From NCBI RefSeq assembly GCF_003105115.1, contig NZ_QETH01000025.1, positions 1 to 56,511 on the forward strand: 56,511 nucleotides of DNA, in the 5' to 3' direction. This DNA is from Flavobacterium sp. HTF. GTDB lineage: Bacteria > Bacteroidota > Bacteroidia > Flavobacteriales > Flavobacteriaceae. A program made the translations under genes and the position numbers. The notes below the pieces were generated by a model. The model was not told the origin of the DNA, ran no database searches, and worked only from the letters and a program-made list of their open reading frames with translations. Positions 35,512 through 42,968 of this stretch are shown in pieces (position 1 is the stretch's first letter; each line of letters opens with the position of its first letter).

Positions 35512-37179
35512 ATGGCGATTAAAGTAACAATGCCTCGTTTGAGCGATACTATGACGGAAGGAACGGTAGCGACTTGGTTAAAAAAAGTAGGCGACAAAAT
35601 CAGTGAAGGAGATATCTTAGCTGAAATTGAAACAGATAAAGCAACAATGGAGTTCGAATCTTTTAACGAAGGAACTCTTTTACATATCGGAATTCAGGCT
35701 GGAGAAACTGCTCCTGTCGATTCATTATTAGCCATCATTGGTAAAGAAGGAGAAGATATTTCTGCTCTTTTAGCCGGTGGTGATGCTCCTGCTGCTCCCG
35801 AAACTTCGGGACCAAAAGCGGATGCTCCTGCTGCTGAAGCAAAAACTGAAACTGCTGCTCCTGCTCCCAAAGCTTCGGGACTGGCAACTGAATTACCAAA
35901 AGGTGTTATAGTCGTAACTATGCCACGTTTGAGCGATACAATGACCGAAGGTACAGTGGCAACCTGGTTGAAAAAAGTGGGTGATGCTGTAGCGGAAGGC
36001 GATATCTTAGCGGAAATTGAAACAGACAAAGCGACTATGGAGTTTGAGTCTTTCAATGCCGGAACATTATTATATATCGGAATTCAGGAAGGAAACACTG
36101 CTCCTGTTGACAGCTTATTAGCTATCATCGGACCTGCAGGAACGGATATTTCCGGAATTGCTGACAACTATACTGCCGGAGGCGCTGCAACTGCTCCCGA
36201 AGCTTCGGGACCTGCTGCAGAAGAAACAAAAACTGCGCCTGCTGCTGAAAAAACAACAGAAACTGTAGCTGATAATTCAAACGGAAGAGTTTTAGCTTCA
36301 CCATTAGCTAAAAAAATTGCTTCTGATAAAGGAATTCAATTATCACAAGTTAAAGGTTCAGGAGAAAACGGACGTATCGTAAAAAGCGATATCGAAAACT
36401 TTACTCCTGGTACACAAACTGCAACAAGTGCTGCTCCTGCCGCTAAAGCTGATGAAGCTAAAGCAGAAGCTCCAAAAGTATTTGTTCCTGCCGGTGAAGT
36501 TTACACTGAAGAGATCAAAAATTCTCAAATGCGTAAAATTATCGCAAAACGTCTTGCTGAATCATTATTTACTGCTCCTCACTACAACTTGGTGATTGAA
36601 GTAAGTATGGACGATGCCATGCAGGCAAGAACGACTATCAATACTGTTCCTGATACAAAAGTATCTTTCAACGATATGGTAATCAAAGCTTGTGCTTTAG
36701 CATTGAAAAAACATCCAAAAATCAATTCTCAGTGGAAAGAAGATGCTATCATCATCAACCACCACGTAAATATTGGTGTTGCTGTAGCGGTTGAAGACGG
36801 ATTAGTAGTTCCTGTATTGAAATTTACAGATGCTATGAGTTTATCTCAAATTGGCGCTTCAGTAAGAGATCTTGCCGGAAGAGCTAAAAACAAGAAACTT
36901 GGACCACAGGAAATGGAAGGAAGTACTTTTACAGTATCTAACCTTGGAATGTTTGGTATTACTGAATTCAATTCAATTATCAACCAGCCAAACTCTGCTA
37001 TCCTTTCTGTAGGTGCAATTGTTGAGAAACCAGTAGTTAAAAACGGTCAGATTGTAGTTGGAAACACTATGATGTTATCATTAGCTTGTGACCACAGAAC
37101 AATTGATGGTGCAACTGGTGCTCAATTCTTACAAACATTAAAACAATACATCGAAAGCCCGGTTACAATGTTGGCATAA
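35512..37179 (+). CDS. pdhC: Pyruvate dehydrogenase E2, dihydrolipoamide acetyltransferase with two lipoyl domains
   Basis: E2 transfers the acetyl group from lipoyl to coenzyme A. In order along 555 residues: lipoyl domain 1 (about 1-78, lipoyl Lys in ETDKATMEFES), an Ala/Pro linker, lipoyl domain 2 (about 134-212, same motif), a second linker, the peripheral subunit-binding domain (about 262-298, VLASPLAKKIASDKGI) and the catalytic core (about 330-555, DHRTIDGA with the active His). The two lipoyl domains are almost identical in protein but differ at many silent sites, so the duplication is old. The linkers hold three copies of a DNA palindrome in frame. Terminator at 37218-37249. Confidence 0.95.
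   Translation: MAIKVTMPRLSDTMTEGTVATWLKKVGDKISEGDILAEIETDKATMEFESFNEGTLLHIGIQAGETAPVDSLLAIIGKEGEDISALLAGGDAPAAPETSGPKADAPAAEAKTETAAPAPKASGLATELPKGVIVVTMPRLSDTMTEGTVATWLKKVGDAVAEGDILAEIETDKATMEFESFNAGTLLYIGIQEGNTAPVDSLLAIIGPAGTDISGIADNYTAGGAATAPEASGPAAEETKTAPAAEKTTETVADNSNGRVLASPLAKKIASDKGIQLSQVKGSGENGRIVKSDIENFTPGTQTATSAAPAAKADEAKAEAPKVFVPAGEVYTEEIKNSQMRKIIAKRLAESLFTAPHYNLVIEVSMDDAMQARTTINTVPDTKVSFNDMVIKACALALKKHPKINSQWKEDAIIINHHVNIGVAVAVEDGLVVPVLKFTDAMSLSQIGASVRDLAGRAKNKKLGPQEMEGSTFTVSNLGMFGITEFNSIINQPNSAILSVGAIVEKPVVKNGQIVVGNTMMLSLACDHRTIDGATGAQFLQTLKQYIESPVTMLA
35796..35811. repeat. In-frame palindrome in E2 linker (copy 1)
   Basis: TCCCGAAACTTCGGGA, 7-bp arms around AC, read in frame as part of A-P-E-T-S-G-P between lipoyl domains 1 and 2. 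Confidence 0.75.
35865..35880. repeat. In-frame palindrome in E2 linker (copy 2)
   Basis: TCCCAAAGCTTCGGGA, one base from the perfect palindrome of copy 3, read in frame as part of A-P-K-A-S-G-L just before lipoyl domain 2. Confidence 0.75.
36195..36210. repeat. In-frame palindrome in E2 linker (copy 3)
   Basis: TCCCGAAGCTTCGGGA is a perfect 16-bp palindrome, read in frame as part of A-P-E-A-S-G-P after lipoyl domain 2. It uses CCC and TCG codons, while most other Pro and Ser codons in this gene are CCT and TCT/TCA. Confidence 0.85.
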
Positions 37180-37217
37180 CATTCTGCCCTAAGCTTAGAA
37201 GGTAATTTTTTATAATT

Positions 37218-37249
37218 AAATCCCGTTTTGTTTATTCAAAACGGGATTT
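37218..37249 (+). terminator. Terminator downstream of pdhC
   Basis: AAATCCCGTTTTG and CAAAACGGGATTT form a 13-bp perfect stem with a 6-nt loop, followed by TTTT. A strong intrinsic terminator. Confidence 0.9.
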
Positions 37250-37288
37250 TTTGTTTAATTTTCCTCTTCAAATTCAATACTTTATAAA

Positions 37289-39136
37289 ATGAAAAAATTA
37301 ACCTTTCTAATCTTATTTCTTACAGCAATAGCCTGCCAGAAAAAAGACCAAACAGAAAAACCAACCAGCGTTACAGACGAACACAGTTATTCTAAACCAG
37401 AACTTGCTGTAGTTAAACACCTTGATCTTGACATTAAAGTTGATTTTGACACACAGACAATTTCAGGAAAAGCTTCGTGGACAATTGATAACATCAGTAA
37501 AGGAAATGAGATTATTTTCGACGAAAACACACTTGAAATTACCAAAGTAACTTTAGGTGACGACGAAAAAGAAACCAAATTTGAACTTGGAAAAGATGTT
37601 GAATTTCACGGAAAACCAATTCATATAACAATCGAACCGAATACAACCAAAGTAAACATTTACTACAGCACAACTAAAGATGCCGTTGCGCTACAATGGC
37701 TGACTCCGGCGCAAACTGCTGACAAAAAGAAACCTTTCGTTTTTTCTCAGGGAGAAAGTGTTTGGTCCCGTACCTGGATTCCCTGCCAGGATTCTCCGGG
37801 AGTACGTTTTACTTATAATGCAAAAGTTACAGTTCCTAAAGATTTATTGGCCGTAATGAGCGCTGTAAACCCACAGAAGAAAAATGATACCGGAGTTTAT
37901 ACTTTCAAACAAGATAAAGCAATTCCGTCTTATTTAATGGCGATTGCTGTTGGGGATATTGAATTTCAGGCTATTGATAACAGAACAGGAGTTTATGCAG
38001 AACCTTCAATGTTGAAAAAATCAGCCTGGGAATTTGCTGAATTAGGAAAAATGGTTGTTGCTGCCGAAAAATTATACGGACCTTATCGTTGGGGACGTTA
38101 CGATGTATTGGTTTTACCTCCAAGTTTCCCTTATGGCGGAATGGAAAATCCAAACTTAACGTTTTTAACTCCGGGAGTTATTGCCGGAGATCGCTCATTA
38201 ACTAGTTTATTAGCACACGAATTAGGTCACAGCTGGAGTGGAAATTTAGTAACCAATGCAACCTGGGATGATATTTGGTTAAACGAAGGTTTTACCACTT
38301 ATGTTGAACACAGAATCGGAGAAGCCATCTTCGGCAAGAAAGAATTTGAAATGCAGAATGTCATCACTAATAAAGAATTAGTTGATAATGTTGCCGAATA
38401 TGGTGACACAAATCCAGATACCCGATTAAAGGTAAGCCTTACGGGAAGAAACCCTGATGACGGAATCAGTATGATTCCGTATGTGAAAGGATATGCCTTT
38501 TTAAGAGTTATTGAAAATGCGGTTGGACGCGACAAATTTGACCCATTCATTAAAAACTATTTTGATTCACATGCTTTCAAATCGATTACAACAGAAGATT
38601 TCGTTAAATATTTGAATGAAAATCTAATTAAAGGAGATAAAGCTTTAGCGGATAAAATCCAATTAGATAACTGGATTTACAAACCTGGAATTCCATCAAA
38701 CATTACTGCAGTAAGTTCAGCCGATTTTGATGCTATTGATAAAATTCAAAAAAGCTGGAGAGAAACAGGTGTTGCAGGTTTAAGCAAAAAAATCACGACA
38801 ACAGCAGAAAAACAGCACTTTATAGATCATCTTCCGGCTGATATTAAGGTAAAAGAAATAGAAGCAATCGATAATGAATTCAACTTTACCAAAGGCGGAA
38901 ATTTCATTATCAAACGTCAGTGGTTTGTTCAGGCAATTCGTCATCAGTACAAAGCCGCAAATCCTGCGATTGAACAATTTTTAATTGGAATCAGCAGAAC
39001 TGGATCTGTAATGATGCTATATAAAGAAATGGTTAAAACCCCGGAAGGAAAAGTTTGGGCAAAACAAATCTTTGAAAAAGCTAAATCTGGTTATCATGCA
39101 ACCACAATTCAGGCTGTTGAAGGTGTTTTGAAATAA
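37289..39136 (+). CDS. M1 family aminopeptidase, lipoprotein
   Basis: A 615-residue zinc aminopeptidase that removes N-terminal residues from peptides, of the leukotriene-A4-hydrolase-like M1 branch. The signal peptide ends in a lipobox (LTAIAC, Cys16), so it is membrane-anchored in the periplasm or outer membrane. GGMENP (283-288) is the substrate-binding motif; the zinc site is His310, Glu311, His314 and Glu333 (HELGH then 18 residues to Glu). The C-terminal helical domain (about 480-615) matches the LTA4H type. It is a single-gene unit flanked by terminators at 37218-37249 and 39161-39190. Confidence 0.92.
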   Translation: MKKLTFLILFLTAIACQKKDQTEKPTSVTDEHSYSKPELAVVKHLDLDIKVDFDTQTISGKASWTIDNISKGNEIIFDENTLEITKVTLGDDEKETKFELGKDVEFHGKPIHITIEPNTTKVNIYYSTTKDAVALQWLTPAQTADKKKPFVFSQGESVWSRTWIPCQDSPGVRFTYNAKVTVPKDLLAVMSAVNPQKKNDTGVYTFKQDKAIPSYLMAIAVGDIEFQAIDNRTGVYAEPSMLKKSAWEFAELGKMVVAAEKLYGPYRWGRYDVLVLPPSFPYGGMENPNLTFLTPGVIAGDRSLTSLLAHELGHSWSGNLVTNATWDDIWLNEGFTTYVEHRIGEAIFGKKEFEMQNVITNKELVDNVAEYGDTNPDTRLKVSLTGRNPDDGISMIPYVKGYAFLRVIENAVGRDKFDPFIKNYFDSHAFKSITTEDFVKYLNENLIKGDKALADKIQLDNWIYKPGIPSNITAVSSADFDAIDKIQKSWRETGVAGLSKKITTTAEKQHFIDHLPADIKVKEIEAIDNEFNFTKGGNFIIKRQWFVQAIRHQYKAANPAIEQFLIGISRTGSVMMLYKEMVKTPEGKVWAKQIFEKAKSGYHATTIQAVEGVLK

Positions 39137-39160
39137 ACTTCTCAAAAATATTATTTTAAA

Positions 39161-39190
39161 AACAGGTTGTCCTTTCAAGGACAACCTGTT
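39161..39190 (+). terminator. Terminator downstream of the M1 aminopeptidase
   Basis: AACAGGTTGTCCTT and AAGGACAACCTGTT form a 14-bp perfect stem with a 2-base loop, followed by T8. A very strong intrinsic terminator. Confidence 0.9.
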
Positions 39191-39205
39191 TTTTTTAGTC
39201 CTATT

Positions 39206-39332
39206 TGTCAATCCAAGGAACGAGACTCTAGCGGTACCGAACAGACGAAGTAAATCACACTCAAAATTCTGTAATGAGAATCCAATCTTTGTCGAATCCC
39301 GCGTGTGATTTCTCCTTTCAGTCGAAATGACA
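39206..39332. repeat. Non-coding repeat-like element with inverted ends (about 127 bp)
   Basis: The element begins TGTCA and ends TGACA, with an inner inverted pair AAATCACAC / GTGTGATTT. The right part (TTTCAGTCGAAATGACA) resembles the family of short dispersed repeats seen between genes in many Flavobacterium genomes. It shares ends and general plan with the element at 45809-45908. No coding capacity. It fills most of the 341-bp gap 39137-39477; the rest is the terminator and a short AT-rich leader for the next gene. Confidence 0.55.
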
Positions 39333-39477
39333 AGATTGCGTTTAATACTCAAAAGAAAAGAGGAGGGAAAATTGTCCATTACATAGCGTGAATTCTCCAT
39401 GTTCTAAAATCTGTAATCGTTGCAACTTTGTAATGTCAAAAGACAACAACAAATTAATAACATAAAAATTAAATAAA

Positions 39478-40017
39478 ATGACACGATTAACAGCATTAAA
39501 CCCGGAAGAAGTAATAGGAAAAACTAAAGATTTATTCAACGCTGTACAGGCAAAATTAGGAGTAGTTCCGAATATGATGAGAACGATGGGGAATTCTCCT
39601 GCGGTTCTTGAAGGATATTTAAATTTAAGCGGCGCTTTAAGCCACGGAAAATTAAGCGCAAAAACAGGAGAATTAATTGCCTTAGCAGTTTCAGAAAGCA
39701 ACTCTTGTGATTATTGTTTAGCTGCTCACACTTTCATTGGCGAGAAATTAGTAAAAGCAGACCCGGAAGTATTACACAATGCAAGAACAGGAAATTCTGC
39801 AGATGAAAAAACAGCAGGAATTTTACAATTCGCAAAAACATTAATCAGTAAAAACGGATTAGTAAACGATCAGGATGTTACAGCAGTAAGAAATGCAGGC
39901 GCAACAGATGCGGAAATTTCAGAAGTCATTGCTCACGTAGGACTGAATGTATTTACAAACTACTTCAACAATACCGCAAATACAGAAATTGATTTCCCTG
40001 TAGTTCAGGCTGTATAA
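39478..40017 (+). CDS. Carboxymuconolactone decarboxylase / AhpD-like protein
   Basis: A 179-residue all-helical protein of the AhpD-like superfamily. It carries the redox motif Cys77-D-Y-Cys80 with His84 (SCDYCLAAHTFIGEK), the pattern of AhpD-type peroxidases and not of true carboxymuconolactone decarboxylases, so a role in peroxide or thiol chemistry is likely. No signal peptide. It is followed by an AraC-family regulator in the same direction; a hairpin at 40046-40079 lies between. Confidence 0.85.
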   Translation: MTRLTALNPEEVIGKTKDLFNAVQAKLGVVPNMMRTMGNSPAVLEGYLNLSGALSHGKLSAKTGELIALAVSESNSCDYCLAAHTFIGEKLVKADPEVLHNARTGNSADEKTAGILQFAKTLISKNGLVNDQDVTAVRNAGATDAEISEVIAHVGLNVFTNYFNNTANTEIDFPVVQAV

Positions 40018-40045
40018 TCCAAAAAAAACAACACAACACTCTCAC

Positions 40046-40079
40046 AAAGATAGTTATGATTCATTTCGTAACTATCTTT
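40046..40079 (+). terminator. Hairpin between the AhpD-like gene and the AraC gene
   Basis: AAAGATAGTTA and TAACTATCTTT form an 11-bp perfect stem with a 12-nt loop, followed by ATCTTTACC. It probably ends the AhpD-like transcript. TATCTTTA in the right arm is also one base from a -7 box and could serve the AraC gene. Confidence 0.6.
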
Positions 40080-40103
40080 ATCTTTACCTAAACAATTCAG
40101 ATT

Positions 40104-40979
40104 ATGAGCAACCAAAATGCTTTTACTTTAATAAATCCACAAAATGGAAATCTGGCTTTTAAACTTCTTTCGTTCGAAGATAACAGCCATTTTGATCATA
40201 TTCAGCGTAATAATTATTTTTCCCTAATCTGGGTAATCAAAGGCAACGGAAAAGTAAAAGCTGATTTTGCAGAACATCAATTTGAAGAAGGTTCACTCCT
40301 CGCCTTCTCTCCGTATCAGCCTTTTATGATTTGTACAAAAGAGGATATTCAGGGAATTGCAATTCATTTTCATCCTGATTTTTACTGTATTCACATGCAT
40401 CAAAAAGAGGTTTCCTGCAATGGGGTTTTGTTTAATAATGTATATCAGCCGCCATTTACCAAAATTACTGATCAGGCAAAAGCTACTTTTGAGATGGTAA
40501 TCGCCCAGATGAAAACCGAAATACAAAATGCAGAACTGGCTCAATACGAATTATTGATTTCGTATCTGAAAATATTTTTAATCACCGCTTCCAGATTAAA
40601 AAATGAGCAATTAGAAGAGTTAAAATCGTTTCCGGATTCTAAAGAACCTTTTATTTTACAAAATCTAAAAGACGCTATTGAAGATCATTTCAAAACCAAA
40701 CATTCAGCCGGAAATTATGCTGAATTGCTTAACATTTCGGCTAAAGCCTTAGCTAAATTATCCAAGAATTACTTTAACAAAACCCTTACTGATCTTATTG
40801 CCGAAAGAATTATTATTGAAGCAAAAAGAGAATTGTATATGACCAATAAAACGGTCAAGGAAATTGCATACGAACTGGGTTATGATGACGAACATTATTT
40901 CAGTCGGTTCTTTAAGACTAATGCAGATGTTTCGCCTCAATTGTATCGTGAAACTGTCGGATTTGGAAAAATGGTTTAA
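40104..40979 (+). CDS. AraC-family transcriptional regulator with cupin-like sensor domain
   Basis: A 291-residue regulator. The N-terminal half is cupin-like (FEEGSLLAFSPYQPFMI), a ligand-sensing fold; the C-terminal third (about 190-290) is an AraC-type double helix-turn-helix ending in VKEIAYELGYDDEHYFSRFFKTNADVSP, the classic second helix-turn-helix. Its likely target is the adjacent AhpD-like gene, by position only. Its stop overlaps that of the convergent glycosyltransferase: the four bases TTAA (40976-40979) supply both stop codons. Confidence 0.88.
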   Translation: MSNQNAFTLINPQNGNLAFKLLSFEDNSHFDHIQRNNYFSLIWVIKGNGKVKADFAEHQFEEGSLLAFSPYQPFMICTKEDIQGIAIHFHPDFYCIHMHQKEVSCNGVLFNNVYQPPFTKITDQAKATFEMVIAQMKTEIQNAELAQYELLISYLKIFLITASRLKNEQLEELKSFPDSKEPFILQNLKDAIEDHFKTKHSAGNYAELLNISAKALAKLSKNYFNKTLTDLIAERIIIEAKRELYMTNKTVKEIAYELGYDDEHYFSRFFKTNADVSPQLYRETVGFGKMV

Positions 40980-42220
40980 TTTTTATTTTTCGCTTCAATC
41001 CACTTTGACATGTATTTGGTGCTTTTTAAAGTATGATGCTGAAGAAGGCTTCCCATAAAATTATGAAGTCGGTGATTTTCAGAATCACTCATTAAATCAT
41101 TTACTATATTTATCAAAACTGAAGCAAATTTGCTTTTTTGATAACATGCATTTACAATCGCAATTCCATTTTTCTGAGATTGTTTCCAAAGATTTTTATC
41201 CTGATATAAGGCAACAGCCTGTTTAGCAAAAAGTTCCATATCATTGGTAATAAAGCCATTCCAGGGTAAATCGGCATGCATTGCTTCTGCTCCTGTTTCT
41301 GTAGTAACACTAGGAGTACCGCATTGAATGGCTTCTAAAAGCTTTCCTTTTAAACCTGCACCAAACCGAATCGGAGCCAGAACCACCTTTGCTTTTTTTA
41401 CAATTTCGTTTGCATCAGCAGCTCTTCCCATGATAAAAAAACCTTCTTTAGGCTGATGTAATTGCAATACTTTTTGCGACGGATAAGCACCATAAACTTT
41501 TAAAACTGCTTCCGGAAAATCTTTTCTGATGAAAGCCCAAACGGTTTCTTTAAGATGCTGAACCGTATTCCAGTTGGGTTCGTGAAGAAAATTCCCAATA
41601 AAAACGAAATCCTCACGGTCTTCAAACAAAGGCAGGTTCAGAAGATCGCTTTCGTTCATTTCATCCGTCAAAAAAGGTAGATAAAACAGTAATTTGGAAT
41701 CAATTTTAAAAATATCATTTAGAATTTTCATTTCAAACCCAGAAATAATCAAAGATAAATCACATCTTAAAATACTTGCAATTTCGCGCTTTGCCACTTC
41801 TTCCGATAATAAATCAAATAACTCAAAAGTTCTTTTTTCTTTAAAAGCTTTTTGCCTTGCCGTTCTTAAACAGTGTAAATCCTCAGTATCGAGTATTCGA
41901 ATTGCTTTTGGGCAATTTTCTGCAACACGCCATCCAAACTGTTCTTCAATCATAAAACGATCAAACAAAACAACGTCAGGATTTAATCCAGTGATATAAT
42001 CATCAAAACTGGAACTATTTAATTCGATTGATTTTTTCCCGACTCCAAACACTGCCAAATCAACCATAAAATCACTGTCTAAAGCCGGGCTTGCAAATGT
42101 AATTTCAAATCCATTTTCCTTAAAAACAGAAATTAACTGCATCATTCTCCCGCCAGCCGCAGACGAATTTGGTTCGGGCCAGACAAAACCAATTATTAAA
42201 AGTTTTTTTGTTTGATTCAT
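40976..42220 (-). CDS. Glycosyltransferase, family 4-like
   Basis: A 414-residue cytosolic glycosyltransferase of the GT-B fold. The N-terminal domain begins KKLLIIGFVWPEPNSSAAGGRMMQL, a nucleotide-sugar transferase start; the C-terminal Rossmann domain has FIGNFLHEPNWNTV, then LAPIRFGAGLKGKLLEAIQCGTPSVTT, with the acidic residue of the EX7E region (KLLEAIQCG). The acceptor is unknown. It is alone: no neighbouring polysaccharide genes. It is divergent from miaE and convergent with the AraC gene. Confidence 0.83.
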   Translation of the reverse strand: MNQTKKLLIIGFVWPEPNSSAAGGRMMQLISVFKENGFEITFASPALDSDFMVDLAVFGVGKKSIELNSSSFDDYITGLNPDVVLFDRFMIEEQFGWRVAENCPKAIRILDTEDLHCLRTARQKAFKEKRTFELFDLLSEEVAKREIASILRCDLSLIISGFEMKILNDIFKIDSKLLFYLPFLTDEMNESDLLNLPLFEDREDFVFIGNFLHEPNWNTVQHLKETVWAFIRKDFPEAVLKVYGAYPSQKVLQLHQPKEGFFIMGRAADANEIVKKAKVVLAPIRFGAGLKGKLLEAIQCGTPSVTTETGAEAMHADLPWNGFITNDMELFAKQAVALYQDKNLWKQSQKNGIAIVNACYQKSKFASVLINIVNDLMSDSENHRLHNFMGSLLQHHTLKSTKYMSKWIEAKNKN

Positions 42221-42301
42221 TTTGATTCTTTGAACTACAAAATAATGGTTTTTTACGCGTAATTACACCATATTTCCTGATTTTACGTGATAAAAAAGAA
42301 C

Positions 42302-42309
42302 TAATTTTG
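42302..42309 (+). promoter_or_regulatory. -7 box of the miaE gene
   Basis: TAATTTTG matches TAnnTTTG and is followed by CAAAATA, 23 bp before the miaE ATG. No clear -33 TTG. Confidence 0.5.
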
Positions 42310-42332
42310 CAAAATATAAATCTGCAATAATT

Positions 42333-42914
42333 ATGTTAGGATTAAAATTAGCTACGGATCCGCGCTGGGTAAATATAGTCGAATCAAATATCGAAGAAAT
42401 TTTAACGGATCACGCCTGGTGTGAGCAGAAGGCAGCTTCAAACGCCATCAGCTTAGTTACGTATAACTCTGAATTAGAGGAACTAGTAACCGAAATGCTC
42501 GTAATAGCCCGAGAAGAGTTAGAGCATTTGCAAATGGTTCATGATATAATAAAAAAAAGAGGACTGACTTTGGGACGGGAGAGAAAAGATCATTATGTGA
42601 ATGAGCTTTTTAAATTTATGAAGAAAGACGGAAGCCGTAAAGATGCTCTTTGCGACCGTTTACTTTTTTCAGCCATGATAGAAGCAAGAAGCTGTGAGCG
42701 TTTTAAAGTACTTTCTGAAAACATAAAAGACGAAGAACTGGCCAAATTTTATCGCGATTTAATGATTTCTGAAGCCGGACATTATACAACTTTTTTAGGA
42801 TTCGCCAGAAAATATACAGACAATATAGATATTGACAAACGCTGGAAAGAATGGATTGAATACGAAGGTTCAATTATTACTAATTATGGAAAAAGTGAAA
42901 CCGTTCACGGATAA
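42333..42914 (+). CDS. miaE: tRNA-(ms2io6A)-hydroxylase, MiaE-like
   Basis: MiaE is a ferritin-like di-iron enzyme that hydroxylates the isopentenyl side chain of the modified adenosine at position 37 of tRNA. The 193-residue protein begins MLGLKLATDPRW, the usual start of the family, and carries the di-iron ligands in helices with DHAWCEQKAAS, AREELEHLQMVHD (ExxH), EARSCERF and SEAGHYTTFLGFAR (ExxH). Length fits. The AsmA-like gene follows 54 bp later and may share the transcript. Confidence 0.9.
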   Translation: MLGLKLATDPRWVNIVESNIEEILTDHAWCEQKAASNAISLVTYNSELEELVTEMLVIAREELEHLQMVHDIIKKRGLTLGRERKDHYVNELFKFMKKDGSRKDALCDRLLFSAMIEARSCERFKVLSENIKDEELAKFYRDLMISEAGHYTTFLGFARKYTDNIDIDKRWKEWIEYEGSIITNYGKSETVHG

Positions 42915-42968
42915 TTTTTTGCCATTTTCCCATTTACTTTATAAAATTCAATTTTAACAAAACCTGTT

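Noticed and set aside
35512..36160. Recent duplication or assembly error in the two lipoyl domains of E2
   Set aside because: The protein repeats are near identical but the DNA differs at many third positions, so this is an old, maintained domain duplication.
40976..40979. Overlap of the AraC and glycosyltransferase genes as a fusion or frameshift
   Set aside because: The genes are convergent and simply share TTAA as both stop codons; each protein is full length.
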